Assembly (NCBI GenBank): GCA_045596385.1
Contig: JAZOCC010000007.1
Span: forward strand, 1-64,000
DNA: 64,000 nt
Direction: 5' to 3'
Source of the DNA: SIG307 sp045596385
GTDB taxonomy: Bacteria; Bacillota; Clostridia; Lachnospirales; Lachnospiraceae
Shown: one piece after another, positions 33,765-41,582 of the stretch
How positions within the stretch are numbered: position 1 is the first letter of the stretch
How the letters are laid out: every line of letters starts with the position of its first letter
Position numbers and translations under genes: made by a program
The notes under the pieces: generated by a model
Databases searched by the model: none
Told to the model about the DNA's origin: nothing
The model's input: the letters and a program-made list of their open reading frames with translations, nothing else

Positions 33765-34460
33765 ATGTATAACATTTTAGTGGTTGAGGATGACAAGGAA
33801 ATCAGGGACGGTATCGAGATTTTTTTGAAAAGTCAGGGGTACCGGGTGTTTCAGGCCGAGGACGGAGTCCGCGGTCTTGAACTGATGGGGGAAAACGAGA
33901 TTCATCTTGCCATTGTGGATATTATGATGCCGCGGATGGACGGAATCACCATGACTATGCGCCTTCGGGAGACCTACGATTTTCCGGTGATTATGTTGTC
34001 GGCAAAATCGGAGGAAACCGATAAGGTGATGGGGCTTAATATCGGAGCGGATGATTATGTGACGAAGCCCTTTACTCCGTTGGAATTGCTGGCTCGGGTG
34101 AATTCACAATTGCGGCGTTATATGAAATTCGGATTGCCGCAGCCGGAGCAAGGCTGCCGCCGCTATGCGGAGGGCGGTCTGGAAGTGGATGAGGACACGG
34201 TGGAGGTAACTGTGGATGGGAATCCGGTGAAGCTTACTCCCATGGAGTTTAAAATACTGTTGTTACTGATAAAGCATCCGGGACGGGTGTTTTCCGCCGA
34301 GGAGATTTATGAAAGCGTCTGGAATGAACGGGCGGTGAATACAGACACGGTAATGGTACATGTACGAAATCTCCGGGAGAAAATCGAAGTAAACCCGAAA
34401 AATCCAAAATATGTGAAGGTGGTGTGGGGCGTTGGCTACAAACTCGAAAAACAAAAATAA
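33765..34460 (+). CDS. OmpR-family response regulator
   Basis: The 231-residue protein has a receiver domain (ILVVEDDKEIRDG, phospho-acceptor Asp in AIVDIMMPRMDG, Lys in YVTKPFTPLELLARV) and a winged-helix output domain (LTPMEFKILLLL, VNTDTVMVHVRNLREKI). CGGAGGA selects ATG 33765. The sensor kinase gene overlaps its end by 29 bases. Confidence 0.92.
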   Translation: MYNILVVEDDKEIRDGIEIFLKSQGYRVFQAEDGVRGLELMGENEIHLAIVDIMMPRMDGITMTMRLRETYDFPVIMLSAKSEETDKVMGLNIGADDYVTKPFTPLELLARVNSQLRRYMKFGLPQPEQGCRRYAEGGLEVDEDTVEVTVDGNPVKLTPMEFKILLLLIKHPGRVFSAEEIYESVWNERAVNTDTVMVHVRNLREKIEVNPKNPKYVKVVWGVGYKLEKQK

Positions 34461-36144
34461 GTTACGATGGTTGTTCGGAATCGTCGCGGGTATTTTGGTA
34501 ACGGTGGGCGGATTTTTTGCCGCACAGTTTATTATGAAGGCCATAGTGGAAGCGGAGCCGTATTTTTTGTCAGGTTCCAGTTCCATAGGAAAAGGAAAAT
34601 ATGTGAAATATATTGCCGGAAGAGTTTTCTATTATACCACACTTTCCGGAAAATATAAGGGGAATATGGACATTGGGACGGCTACATTTTTGGCAAAGTA
34701 CGGAGTGAAGCTGTTGTTCGCGGCACTTGGACTGTGCATGTTTCTTTTGGTGGTATTTTTGCGGAATAAGAAGGTATGGAAAGAGGCTGAGAATTTCCGG
34801 CGGAAAGGGTATGCCTATGTGGCGGAGCTGCTGGCGGTGGCACTTTGTTGTCTGCCGGTCATAATGCATAAGTTTGAAAAGGTCTTTGGAAGGTTTAAGG
34901 TATGGCAGGAGGGAGCGGAGGCTGCGGAGTATTCCGTGCCGGAGTATGTGGCGGAGTTTGTTTGTCCGTTGATTTTGACTGAGATTTTCTTCTTCCTTTG
35001 CTTCTGGTTTTTACGACCGTTGTTTTCGTTGGGTGTAAAACAGTATTTGAAGGAGTACAGCTTGATATGCCTCGGCGGCAGAAAAATCGCAGAGCTTTGG
35101 GGACGTTTTGAGCTGGAGCTGACAAAGGCCGGTTTTGATGCACAGACGGAAAAAATTTTGAAAAAAGCCATGTGGATTCAGTTTGGGATTATGCTGTTAT
35201 GTGTAAGCCTTTGGTTTGTGGGAATTCCGTTGCTTATTTTGTATTCGGTTGCCATGTATCGGTTCTTAAAATCTCACAATAAAGAGATTTCGAGAGAGTA
35301 TTCGAAGGTGCTTACGGAAATCGAGGAAATTGCGGCCGGGAACCTGTCGGGGCAGACAGAAGGAGAGTACGGTCTGTTTGAGCCTATGAAATCGGGACTT
35401 ACGAATGTCAGGGAAGGCTTGCGGAAGGCGGTGGAGGACGAGGTAAAAAGCGAACGGATGAAAACGGAGTTGGTGACCAATGTGTCCCATGATTTAAAAA
35501 CGCCGCTCACTGCCATACTGACCTACGTGGAATTATTGAAACGGGAGGATATTACGGAGGAAGAGCGGGAGGCCTACATTGCGACATTGGAGAAAAAGTC
35601 CAATCGTTTGAAGGTTTTGATTGAGGATTTGTTTGAGGTAAGTCGTGCGGCCAGCAATAACATAGAGTTGCAGCAGACGGAAGTGGATTTGGTGAAGCTG
35701 GCAAAACAGGCAGCAGTGGAGCATGAGGAACTGCTTACGGCGGCAAATCTCACCCTGCGCCGGACCATGCCGGAGGAAGCGTGTATGGTATACGTGGACG
35801 GTCAGAAGACCTACCGTGTTTTTGAAAACCTGTTTTCCAATATTTGCAAATATGCCATGCCGGGGAGCCGGGTGTATGTCCGTGTATATGAAAAAACGGG
35901 ATGGTATTATGCGGAACTAAAGAATGTCTCCGCCATGGAATTAACGGTAGAGGCGGAGGAATTGACGGAGCGTTTTGTACGGGGCGATGCTTCCCGGAAT
36001 ACGGAAGGGGCCGGACTGGGACTGGCTATCGCAAAAAGCCTTACAGAGGTGCAGGGCGGTAGTTTCCGGGTGGAAACGGATGGAGATTTATTCAAAGTGG
36101 AGTTGGGTTTTCCGAAATTGATGTATGAGGAAGAAGAGAAGTAG
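34432..36144 (+). CDS. sensor histidine kinase
   Basis: The 570-residue kinase has an N-terminal half with several membrane helices (about six, residues 14-290), then a HAMP-like linker, the H-box TNVSHDLKTPLTAILTYVELL, N-box ENLFSNICKYA and G-box EGAGLGLAIAKSL. It pairs with the regulator upstream. The start appears to be TTG 34432, overlapping the regulator gene by 29 bases; no good ATG lies nearby. The signal is unknown; the layout resembles VanS-like multi-helix kinases. Confidence 0.88.
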   Translation: MATNSKNKNKLRWLFGIVAGILVTVGGFFAAQFIMKAIVEAEPYFLSGSSSIGKGKYVKYIAGRVFYYTTLSGKYKGNMDIGTATFLAKYGVKLLFAALGLCMFLLVVFLRNKKVWKEAENFRRKGYAYVAELLAVALCCLPVIMHKFEKVFGRFKVWQEGAEAAEYSVPEYVAEFVCPLILTEIFFFLCFWFLRPLFSLGVKQYLKEYSLICLGGRKIAELWGRFELELTKAGFDAQTEKILKKAMWIQFGIMLLCVSLWFVGIPLLILYSVAMYRFLKSHNKEISREYSKVLTEIEEIAAGNLSGQTEGEYGLFEPMKSGLTNVREGLRKAVEDEVKSERMKTELVTNVSHDLKTPLTAILTYVELLKREDITEEEREAYIATLEKKSNRLKVLIEDLFEVSRAASNNIELQQTEVDLVKLAKQAAVEHEELLTAANLTLRRTMPEEACMVYVDGQKTYRVFENLFSNICKYAMPGSRVYVRVYEKTGWYYAELKNVSAMELTVEAEELTERFVRGDASRNTEGAGLGLAIAKSLTEVQGGSFRVETDGDLFKVELGFPKLMYEEEEK

Positions 36145-36151
36145 AGGGATG

Positions 36152-36178
36152 GGCTGCCGCAATTGTGGCAGCCTTTTT
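36152..36178 (+). terminator. terminator of the two-component operon
   Basis: GGCTGCC (36152-36158) pairs with GGCAGCC (36167-36173), extendable inward, followed by TTTTT. It is nearly the same as the terminator at 30453. Confidence 0.8.
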
Positions 36179-36198
36179 CTGAGCCTTTTTCAGTGACA

Positions 36199-36429
36199 AA
36201 GAATCTCCCGTTTGATAAAGATTTTCGAACTTTGAGCAGGATATTAGACTTTCTTATTACTCCGCTTGCTTGTCAGCAATGCTCAAACAGGAGGTTTGAG
36301 CAAGCCCGCCATAAGGCATGGATGCCGCATCAGGGCGGTTGCGTTAATTTATAGAATGTTTCCTCGGAGTAATTAGAAAGACTTATATCCGAATCACGAG
36401 AGAAAAACTTTATCAAACGGGAGATTCTT
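36199..36429 (-). repeat. modular hairpin element, copy 3 (inverted), with 22-bp arms
   Basis: Arms 36199-36220 and 36408-36429 are perfectly complementary over 22 bases and unlike the arms of copy 1. Between them, on the minus strand, lies the shared core: TTTTTCTCTCGTGATTCGG, the terminal stem (36365-36390 with 36239-36264), ACGCAACCGCCCTGATG (36344-36328), the GGCATCCATGCC hairpin, and CTGCTCAAAGTTCGAAAA. The GATGCGC and AAAAGCGGA hairpins are missing. It lies between the convergent kinase and dCMP deaminase genes; outside it GCCTTTTTCTG and CAGAAAAAGGGC also pair. Confidence 0.75.
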
Positions 36430-36482
36430 GCCCCTAAGCAAAGACACAGAAAAAGGGCCACTTGCAGGCAGCCCTATAATGT

Positions 36483-36962
36483 TTACAACGGAATTGTCAC
36501 TAAGCGGTTAATCGGCTGGTACTTACGGTAGGTGATTCCGGCGGAGTCAAACATACGCTTGGAGGCCCGAACGGAATCGGTCTCTGCATATTTGTCCGAG
36601 TGATAGATAACCTCGGAAATGCCGGTCTGGATGAGAGCCTTCGTACATTCGTTACACGGGAACAAGGTGGTGTATACCTTTGCACCCCGCATGTTGACAC
36701 CGGTGTAGTTTAAGATGGCGTTCAGCTCTGCATGGCACACATAGAAATATTTGGTCTCCAATGCACTGCCCTCCCGCTCCCACGGATATTCGTCGTCGGA
36801 ACAGCCCATGGGCATGCCGTTGTAGCCCACAGAAAGAATCTTATTATCTTGGCTGACGATGCAGGCGCCTACGCTGGTGTTCGGGTCCTTGCTCCGCATG
36901 GCGGAAAGCATGGCAATTCCCATAAAGTATTCATCCCATTTTAAGTAATCCTGTTTCTTCAT
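36483..36962 (-). CDS. dCMP deaminase
   Basis: The 159-residue enzyme has the zinc/catalytic motif CHAELNAIL and PCNECTKALIQTG, plus the additional CSDDEYPWE segment typical of dCMP/ComEB deaminases. It converts dCMP to dUMP for dTMP synthesis. GGAGGAG selects ATG 36962 rather than the upstream in-frame ATG at 36998. Confidence 0.92.
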   Translation of the reverse strand: MKKQDYLKWDEYFMGIAMLSAMRSKDPNTSVGACIVSQDNKILSVGYNGMPMGCSDDEYPWEREGSALETKYFYVCHAELNAILNYTGVNMRGAKVYTTLFPCNECTKALIQTGISEVIYHSDKYAETDSVRASKRMFDSAGITYRKYQPINRLVTIPL

Positions 36963-37303
36963 AGCTCCTCCGTAAGTAGATGTATTTGTAAGATACAAAG
37001 TAGTGAGTCATACCATGTATCTTGTCCCCATATACACAGTTTAGCACAGCATTTCCTATACCGCAATTTCTTTTTGGTATTTTGGTAAAAAAGTAATGGT
37101 AGGAGGAGGAATAAATTGTAGAAAGTGCCGTTTCTAAAGAAAATCTGAAATTTTGACAAAAAAGGTATAGACGAAATCGCATTTTTGTGAGAAAATAGGA
37201 AAGGAGTGTGCGCAGGTGCGTGTGAGGTGGTTTGTTAAAGTTATCACATTCTCCGCAAGATGCGAACACTAATATTGCAAGATGTATTGAAAGGAGTCTA
37301 GGC
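36963..37303. other. divergent intergenic region
   Basis: This stretch separates the minus-strand dCMP deaminase from the plus-strand NifU-like gene. A TTGACA at 37153-37158 points rightwards but lacks a good -10 box at normal spacing. I see no hairpin, RNA gene or coding frame of substance in it. Confidence 0.4.
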
Positions 37304-37996
37304 ATGATTTATTCACACGAAGTAGAAAAGATGTGCCCGGTAGCACAGGGCGTACATCACGGAGCAGCTCCGATTCCGGAGGAAGCAAAGTGGGTACAGG
37401 CAAAGGAAGTTAAGGATATTTCCGGTTTGACACACGGTGTCGGCTGGTGTGCTCCGCAGCAGGGTGCATGTAAGCTGACCTTAAACGTAAAGGATGGTAT
37501 TATCCAGGAAGCATTGGTTGAGACCCTCGGTTGCTCCGGTATGACCCATTCCGCAGCTATGGCTTCCGAGATTTTACCGGGTCTTACGGTAATGGAAGCA
37601 TTAAACACCGACCTTGTATGTGACGCAATCAACACCGCTATGAGAGAGCTTTTCTTGCAGATCGTTTACGGTCGTACCCAGAGTGCATTCTCCGAGGACG
37701 GTCTTCCGATCGGTGCAGGTCTTGAGGACCTCGGTAAGGGCCTTCGTTCCCAGGTTGGTACCATGTACGGTACTTTAAAGAAGGGTCCGCGTTACCTTGA
37801 GATGGCAGAAGGCTATGTAACCGGTATCGCTCTTGATGCTGATGACCAGATCATCGGTTATCAGTTCGTAAACCTTGGTAAGATGACGGATTTCATCAAG
37901 AAGGGTGACGATCCGAACACCGCTTACGAGAAGTCTAAGGGTCAGTATGGTCGTGTGGCAGACGCTGTCAAGATTATCGACCCGAGAGAGGAATAA
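37304..37996 (+). CDS. NifU-like iron-sulfur scaffold protein (partner of GGGtGRT protein)
   Basis: The 230-residue protein contains conserved cysteines in GVGWCAPQQGACKL and ETLGCSGMTHSAAMASE, as in IscU/NifU-related scaffold proteins of clostridia. The codons are strongly biased towards GGT, AAC, TTC and CGT, so it is probably highly expressed. AAAGGAG selects ATG 37304. It always seems to travel with the GGGtGRT gene that follows after 28 bases. The biochemical role is not established. Confidence 0.8.
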   Translation: MIYSHEVEKMCPVAQGVHHGAAPIPEEAKWVQAKEVKDISGLTHGVGWCAPQQGACKLTLNVKDGIIQEALVETLGCSGMTHSAAMASEILPGLTVMEALNTDLVCDAINTAMRELFLQIVYGRTQSAFSEDGLPIGAGLEDLGKGLRSQVGTMYGTLKKGPRYLEMAEGYVTGIALDADDQIIGYQFVNLGKMTDFIKKGDDPNTAYEKSKGQYGRVADAVKIIDPREE

Positions 37997-38024
37997 TCTA
38001 AAATAAATCAGGAGGATACATATC

Positions 38025-39035
38025 ATGGCTTTGTTTGAATCATATGAAAGAAGAATTGACAAAATCAATGCTGTATTAAAAGAGTACGGCATCGCTTCCA
38101 TTGAAGAAGCTGAGAAGATTACGAAGGATGCCGGTCTGAACGTTTATGATCAGATTAAGGGCATTCAGCCGATTTGCTTCGAGAACGCTTGCTGGGCTTA
38201 CATCGTAGGTGCTGCAATCGCAATCAAGAAGGGCTGCAAGAAGGCAGCAGACGCTGCAGCAGCAATCGGTGAAGGTTTACAGGCATTCTGTATTCCGGGT
38301 TCCGTAGCAGACACCCGTAAGGTAGGTCTCGGTCACGGTAACCTCGGTAAGATGCTCCTTGAGGAAGAGACCGACTGTTTCTGCTTCTTAGCAGGTCACG
38401 AGTCCTTCGCAGCAGCTGAGGGCGCAATCGGTATCGCAGAGAAGGCAAACAAGGTTCGCCAGAAGCCGCTCCGCGTTATCTTAAACGGTCTCGGTAAGGA
38501 TGCAGCTCAGATCATTTCCCGTATCAACGGTTTCACCTATGTAGAGACCGAGTACGATCCGTACACCAACGAAGTAAAGGAAGTATTCCGTAAGGCTTAC
38601 TCCGACGGTCTTCGTTCCAAGGTTAACTGCTACGGAGCAAACAGCGTTCCGGAAGGTGTTGCAATCATGTGGAAGGAGAACGTAGACGTTTCCATTACCG
38701 GTAACTCCACCAACCCGACCAGATTCCAGCATCCGGTAGCAGGTACCTACAAGAAGGAAAGAAACGAAGCTGGTAAGAAGTACTTCTCCGTAGCAAGCGG
38801 TGGCGGTACCGGACGTACCCTTCATCCGGATAACATGGCAGCAGGTCCGGCTTCCTACGGTATGACCGATACCCTTGGTCGTATGCACTCCGATGCACAG
38901 TTCGCAGGTTCCTCTTCCGTTCCGGCTCACGTAGAAATGATGGGTCTTATCGGTGCTGGTAACAACCCGATGGTTGGTATGACCGTAGCTGTAGCAGTTT
39001 CTATCCAGGAAGCAGCAGAGGCTGGCAAGTTCTAA
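38025..39035 (+). CDS. GGGtGRT protein
   Basis: The 336-residue protein carries the name-giving motif SGGGTGRTLHPDNMAAGPAS near residue 265 and a conserved ending with GLIGAGNNPMVGMTVAVAV. It is a clostridial family of unknown function, recurrently paired with a NifU-like protein. Codon choice is very strongly biased, which indicates high expression. CAGGAGGATAC precedes the ATG and a terminator follows. Confidence 0.9.
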   Translation: MALFESYERRIDKINAVLKEYGIASIEEAEKITKDAGLNVYDQIKGIQPICFENACWAYIVGAAIAIKKGCKKAADAAAAIGEGLQAFCIPGSVADTRKVGLGHGNLGKMLLEEETDCFCFLAGHESFAAAEGAIGIAEKANKVRQKPLRVILNGLGKDAAQIISRINGFTYVETEYDPYTNEVKEVFRKAYSDGLRSKVNCYGANSVPEGVAIMWKENVDVSITGNSTNPTRFQHPVAGTYKKERNEAGKKYFSVASGGGTGRTLHPDNMAAGPASYGMTDTLGRMHSDAQFAGSSSVPAHVEMMGLIGAGNNPMVGMTVAVAVSIQEAAEAGKF

Positions 39036-39053
39036 GTTTCATAAGAAGTTTTT

Positions 39054-39087
39054 GAAGAGGGATGGCTTTTGCCATCCTTCTTTTTTG
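39054..39087 (+). terminator. terminator after the GGGtGRT gene
   Basis: GAAGAGGGATGGC pairs with GCCATCCTTC around TTTT, followed by six Ts and a G. Confidence 0.85.
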
Positions 39088-39098
39088 GGTATAATTCC

Positions 39099-39149
39099 AC
39101 CCCCAACCTGCGTAAACTGTTACTATTACAGTTTACAAGGCTCGGGGGT
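39099..39149 (+). promoter_or_regulatory. nested hairpin in the leader of the DUF6512-like gene
   Basis: ACCCCC (39099-39104) can pair with GGGGGT (39144-39149), and inside it GTAAACTGT (39112-39120) pairs perfectly with ACAGTTTAC (39128-39136). The G-run is the only ribosome-site-like sequence before ATG 39156, so the fold could hide it. A TATAAT at 39090-39095 stands just upstream. Confidence 0.45.
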
Positions 39150-39155
39150 ATTTTT

Positions 39156-39671
39156 ATGAATGATTTAAAGAAATTTTGTGTCATAGGATTTTTTGTAACC
39201 ACGGTACTCGGTATCCTGTCTCATTTCGTGTATGACTGGACCGGCGGAGGCTTCCTTATCGGGCTGTTCTTTCCGGTAAATGAGTCTACCTGGGAACATA
39301 TGAAGCTTTTGTTCTTTCCTATGTTTTTGTATGCTCTGGTGGCGGGAAAGCGGATGGAACAGCAGTATCCTTGCATCTATAACGCCATGTTTACCGGAAT
39401 ATTGGTGGGGCTGGCGTTGATTCCCACATTGTTCTATACTTATTCCGGCATATTAGGGTTTAACGTGGATTGGGTAAATATCGCAGTATATGTGCTCAGT
39501 GTACTGGCGGCATATCTGGTGGTGTACCGGGTGGCCTTGATCTGTAAGAATAAGGAGGCGAAGGTGCTCAGAATCGTAATGTATGCATTGGTGGTTGCGT
39601 TTATGGTATTTACGGTATATCCACCGGAAATCGGGCTCTTTCAAGTACCGTCGCCGGAAGGGATGCGGTAG
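39156..39671 (+). CDS. DUF6512-like membrane protein
   Basis: The 171-residue protein has five hydrophobic segments and the conserved stretch FFPVNESTWEHMKLLFFPM, which I associate with DUF6512. The function is unknown. ATG 39156 is the first Met after GGGGGT; an earlier frame start at 39069 runs through the terminator and hairpin and is not credible. Confidence 0.7.
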   Translation: MNDLKKFCVIGFFVTTVLGILSHFVYDWTGGGFLIGLFFPVNESTWEHMKLLFFPMFLYALVAGKRMEQQYPCIYNAMFTGILVGLALIPTLFYTYSGILGFNVDWVNIAVYVLSVLAAYLVVYRVALICKNKEAKVLRIVMYALVVAFMVFTVYPPEIGLFQVPSPEGMR

Positions 39672-39743
39672 TTGCCTTTGTAGAATAAGCAAGAACAAAT
39701 GGGACTGATGGTGTTAAAAAAGTAAATTAATAAGTAAATGCTA

Positions 39744-39771
39744 TTGACAAATCGGGTAAATAAGTGATAAT
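39744..39771 (+). promoter_or_regulatory. promoter of the duplicated-domain lipoprotein
   Basis: TTGACA (39744-39749), 16 bases, GATAAT (39766-39771). It lies in an A+T-rich gap; CGGAGGA before the gene provides the ribosome site. Confidence 0.55.
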
Positions 39772-39823
39772 ATAGTGGTAAGTTAAATTTACCTTTTGAA
39801 TTGCACAAACGGAGGATAGTATT

Positions 39824-41197
39824 ATGAAGCACAAAGGGCTGTATGTATTGGCAACGGCAGCGATGTTAGCCTTAGCAGCAGGCTGTGGAAATAATCCGGG
39901 AGAAGGAACTTCGGAAAATCAGGTAACAGAGGCGGTTTTGCCTACGGAGGCACCGGAAGCTACCGTTACCCCGGAACCGACGGCAACGCCTGCACCGACC
40001 GCAACACCGGTACCGGCAAACTATATGGAGGCCAAGGGTATTGAGGTATTGGGTGCGGGCTGGCACACCTGCACGGGTTTTATGGCGAAAGAATGGGATG
40101 AGAACGAGAACCCGATTATGGAGCTGGTAGACCGCGAGTACTACTTTGAAGTCACGGAAGAGGAGAACGAAGGCGGTACGAGAGTGCTACAAGTAACGTT
40201 ACATGCGAAGCCTTATGTAAATGAGTACGGTGGCTGGGCTACGTTTGCTATGGGTGGCTTTGTGGATTTAGAGACGGGAAAGGCGTTCTTCCCGATGGAT
40301 GAGAAGCTGCCGCAAACTACACTGATAAAGCATGGAGATAAGGAATATGAGCTACAGCTCACATGTGAATTCGAGTATCCGTCATTAACCCATCCGTACT
40401 ATACGGAGCATTATACGTTGGTATGTCCGTCGGATTATGAGGATGCAGGTTTTTATATGACTGGATATAATTTTGACTGGGAGACCTTTATAGAACGTGC
40501 CGGCCTTTGGAAGATGTTGAATTTTATCCGCCACGGAGACTCTGAACTGTTGGTGTTTGGCGTAAACAAGGGATTGGAAGCCGAGCCGGAAAAAACGATA
40601 GTCGGAGCGGAATTAGCGGTGGAAAACTATTTTGAAGTAAACGGATATTCCACGCTGGGAGAAGGAACATATACCTGGAAGGGAATGGAAGCACTGAAAA
40701 AATGGAGTGCCGAGACAGGCTGGAGGTCGGTTTCTCTGGAAGAAAAGAAGCTTACGAATACGATTTCCATAGAAGAAGAGTCTCTGGGAGACGGAACCAA
40801 ACGAATTAAAATGGCTACGGTCGATATGGCGGAGTATTTATCTGAGAATGAAGCAAAAGTGCCGTATACAAGAGGAGGAATGGTTGATAAGACGACAGGT
40901 GTGGTATATAATCCGAGGACATATGGGCTGGCAGAAGAGTATGTGCTGGAGAAGGACGGAAAGGAAATATCCATCGTAGTGGCAATGGAGAATGTGGAGG
41001 AAGATACGGATGACGGGAAAAGAAAACTTGAGTTTTCCTGTACAGTAATCTGTCCGGAGGATTTTGATGATATCGTCTTTTATCAAACCAGTAGTGCGGA
41101 AATCATAGAGGATGAGAATATGTATTCCAATGAAACGGAAGTGTTCTCCTTAGATGAAATCGAACGTGGCGATTGTGATTTGTTGTTCTTCCGATAA
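39824..41197 (+). CDS. lipoprotein with two tandem related domains
   Basis: The 457-residue protein has a lipoprotein signal ending LAAGC (Cys21) and a Pro/Thr/Glu linker (TPEPTATPAPTATPVP) that lifts the rest off the membrane. The mature part looks like two copies of one domain. EVLGAGWHTCTGFM...LETGKAFFP...YTLVCPSDYEDAGFYMT...RHGDSELLVFG is echoed by STLGEGTYTWKGME...KTTGVVYNP...CTVICPEDFDDIVFYQT...ERGDCDLLFF. I do not recognise the domain. It is probably exposed on the cell surface. Confidence 0.7.
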   Translation: MKHKGLYVLATAAMLALAAGCGNNPGEGTSENQVTEAVLPTEAPEATVTPEPTATPAPTATPVPANYMEAKGIEVLGAGWHTCTGFMAKEWDENENPIMELVDREYYFEVTEEENEGGTRVLQVTLHAKPYVNEYGGWATFAMGGFVDLETGKAFFPMDEKLPQTTLIKHGDKEYELQLTCEFEYPSLTHPYYTEHYTLVCPSDYEDAGFYMTGYNFDWETFIERAGLWKMLNFIRHGDSELLVFGVNKGLEAEPEKTIVGAELAVENYFEVNGYSTLGEGTYTWKGMEALKKWSAETGWRSVSLEEKKLTNTISIEEESLGDGTKRIKMATVDMAEYLSENEAKVPYTRGGMVDKTTGVVYNPRTYGLAEEYVLEKDGKEISIVVAMENVEEDTDDGKRKLEFSCTVICPEDFDDIVFYQTSSAEIIEDENMYSNETEVFSLDEIERGDCDLLFFR

Positions 41198-41240
41198 TAA
41201 GATGTAATAGAGCGTAGCATAGGGTGGGAAAAGTTAGTGC

Positions 41241-41269
41241 TTGTATTTTAGAGGCAATTGTGGTAAGAT
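41241..41269 (+). promoter_or_regulatory. promoter of the ABC-F leader
   Basis: TTGTAT (41241-41246), 17 bases, then extended -10 TGG-TAAGAT with the hexamer at 41264-41269. The start near 41276 gives a leader of about 300 bases. Confidence 0.55.
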
Positions 41270-41391
41270 GAGGATAATAAAAAGAAAGGCGCAATTTGCG
41301 TAAGGTGAGGCAATGAGTAGCAGATAGTTTACTTCGGATATGACAAACAGGATAGAAGGAAGCCTAGGATTTAGATAGGTTTGTTTGTGTA

Positions 41392-41554
41392 TGCCGAAAT
41401 CAGACTATCGCACGTAAATGACCGAGCCTTTGTAAGGTGTCGTGAGGAGCGCGTGGCGCAGGAGGTTGTATGGAGTTCCGGTCTCACAGACACGTAAAAT
41501 AGGTTTGATTTGTGTAAGTCTGCTTTCGGTATGAAGGCAGACTTTCGTTTTTTT
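41392..41554 (+). promoter_or_regulatory. transcription attenuator in the ABC-F leader
   Basis: A strong terminator is formed by AAGTCTGCTTTC (41516-41527) with GAAGGCAGACTT (41533-41544) around GGTAT, followed by TCGTTTTTTTC. The upstream segment 41392-41406 (TGCCGAAATCAGACT) can pair with 41517-41531 (13 Watson-Crick pairs, one G-U, one mismatch), which would destroy the terminator. A short translated frame lies between. Together these parts match ribosome-mediated attenuation as known for antibiotic-resistance ABC-F genes. Confidence 0.65.
41470..41502 (+). CDS. leader peptide of the ABC-F gene
   Basis: AGGAGG (41460-41465) precedes ATG 41470, which opens MEFRSHRHVK and ends at TAG 41500-41502, 14 bases before the terminator arm. 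Ribosome stalling here could control formation of the terminator. There is no other evidence for expression. Confidence 0.5.
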   Translation: MEFRSHRHVK

Positions 41555-41582
41555 CTACATCCGGCTTCGGTTAGGAGGCACT

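Noticed and set aside
36163..36354. Short plus-strand frame across element copy 3 (SRILDFLITPLACQQ)
   Set aside because: It is translated repeat DNA; the same peptide appears on the opposite strand of copy 2. No start signal or domain was found.
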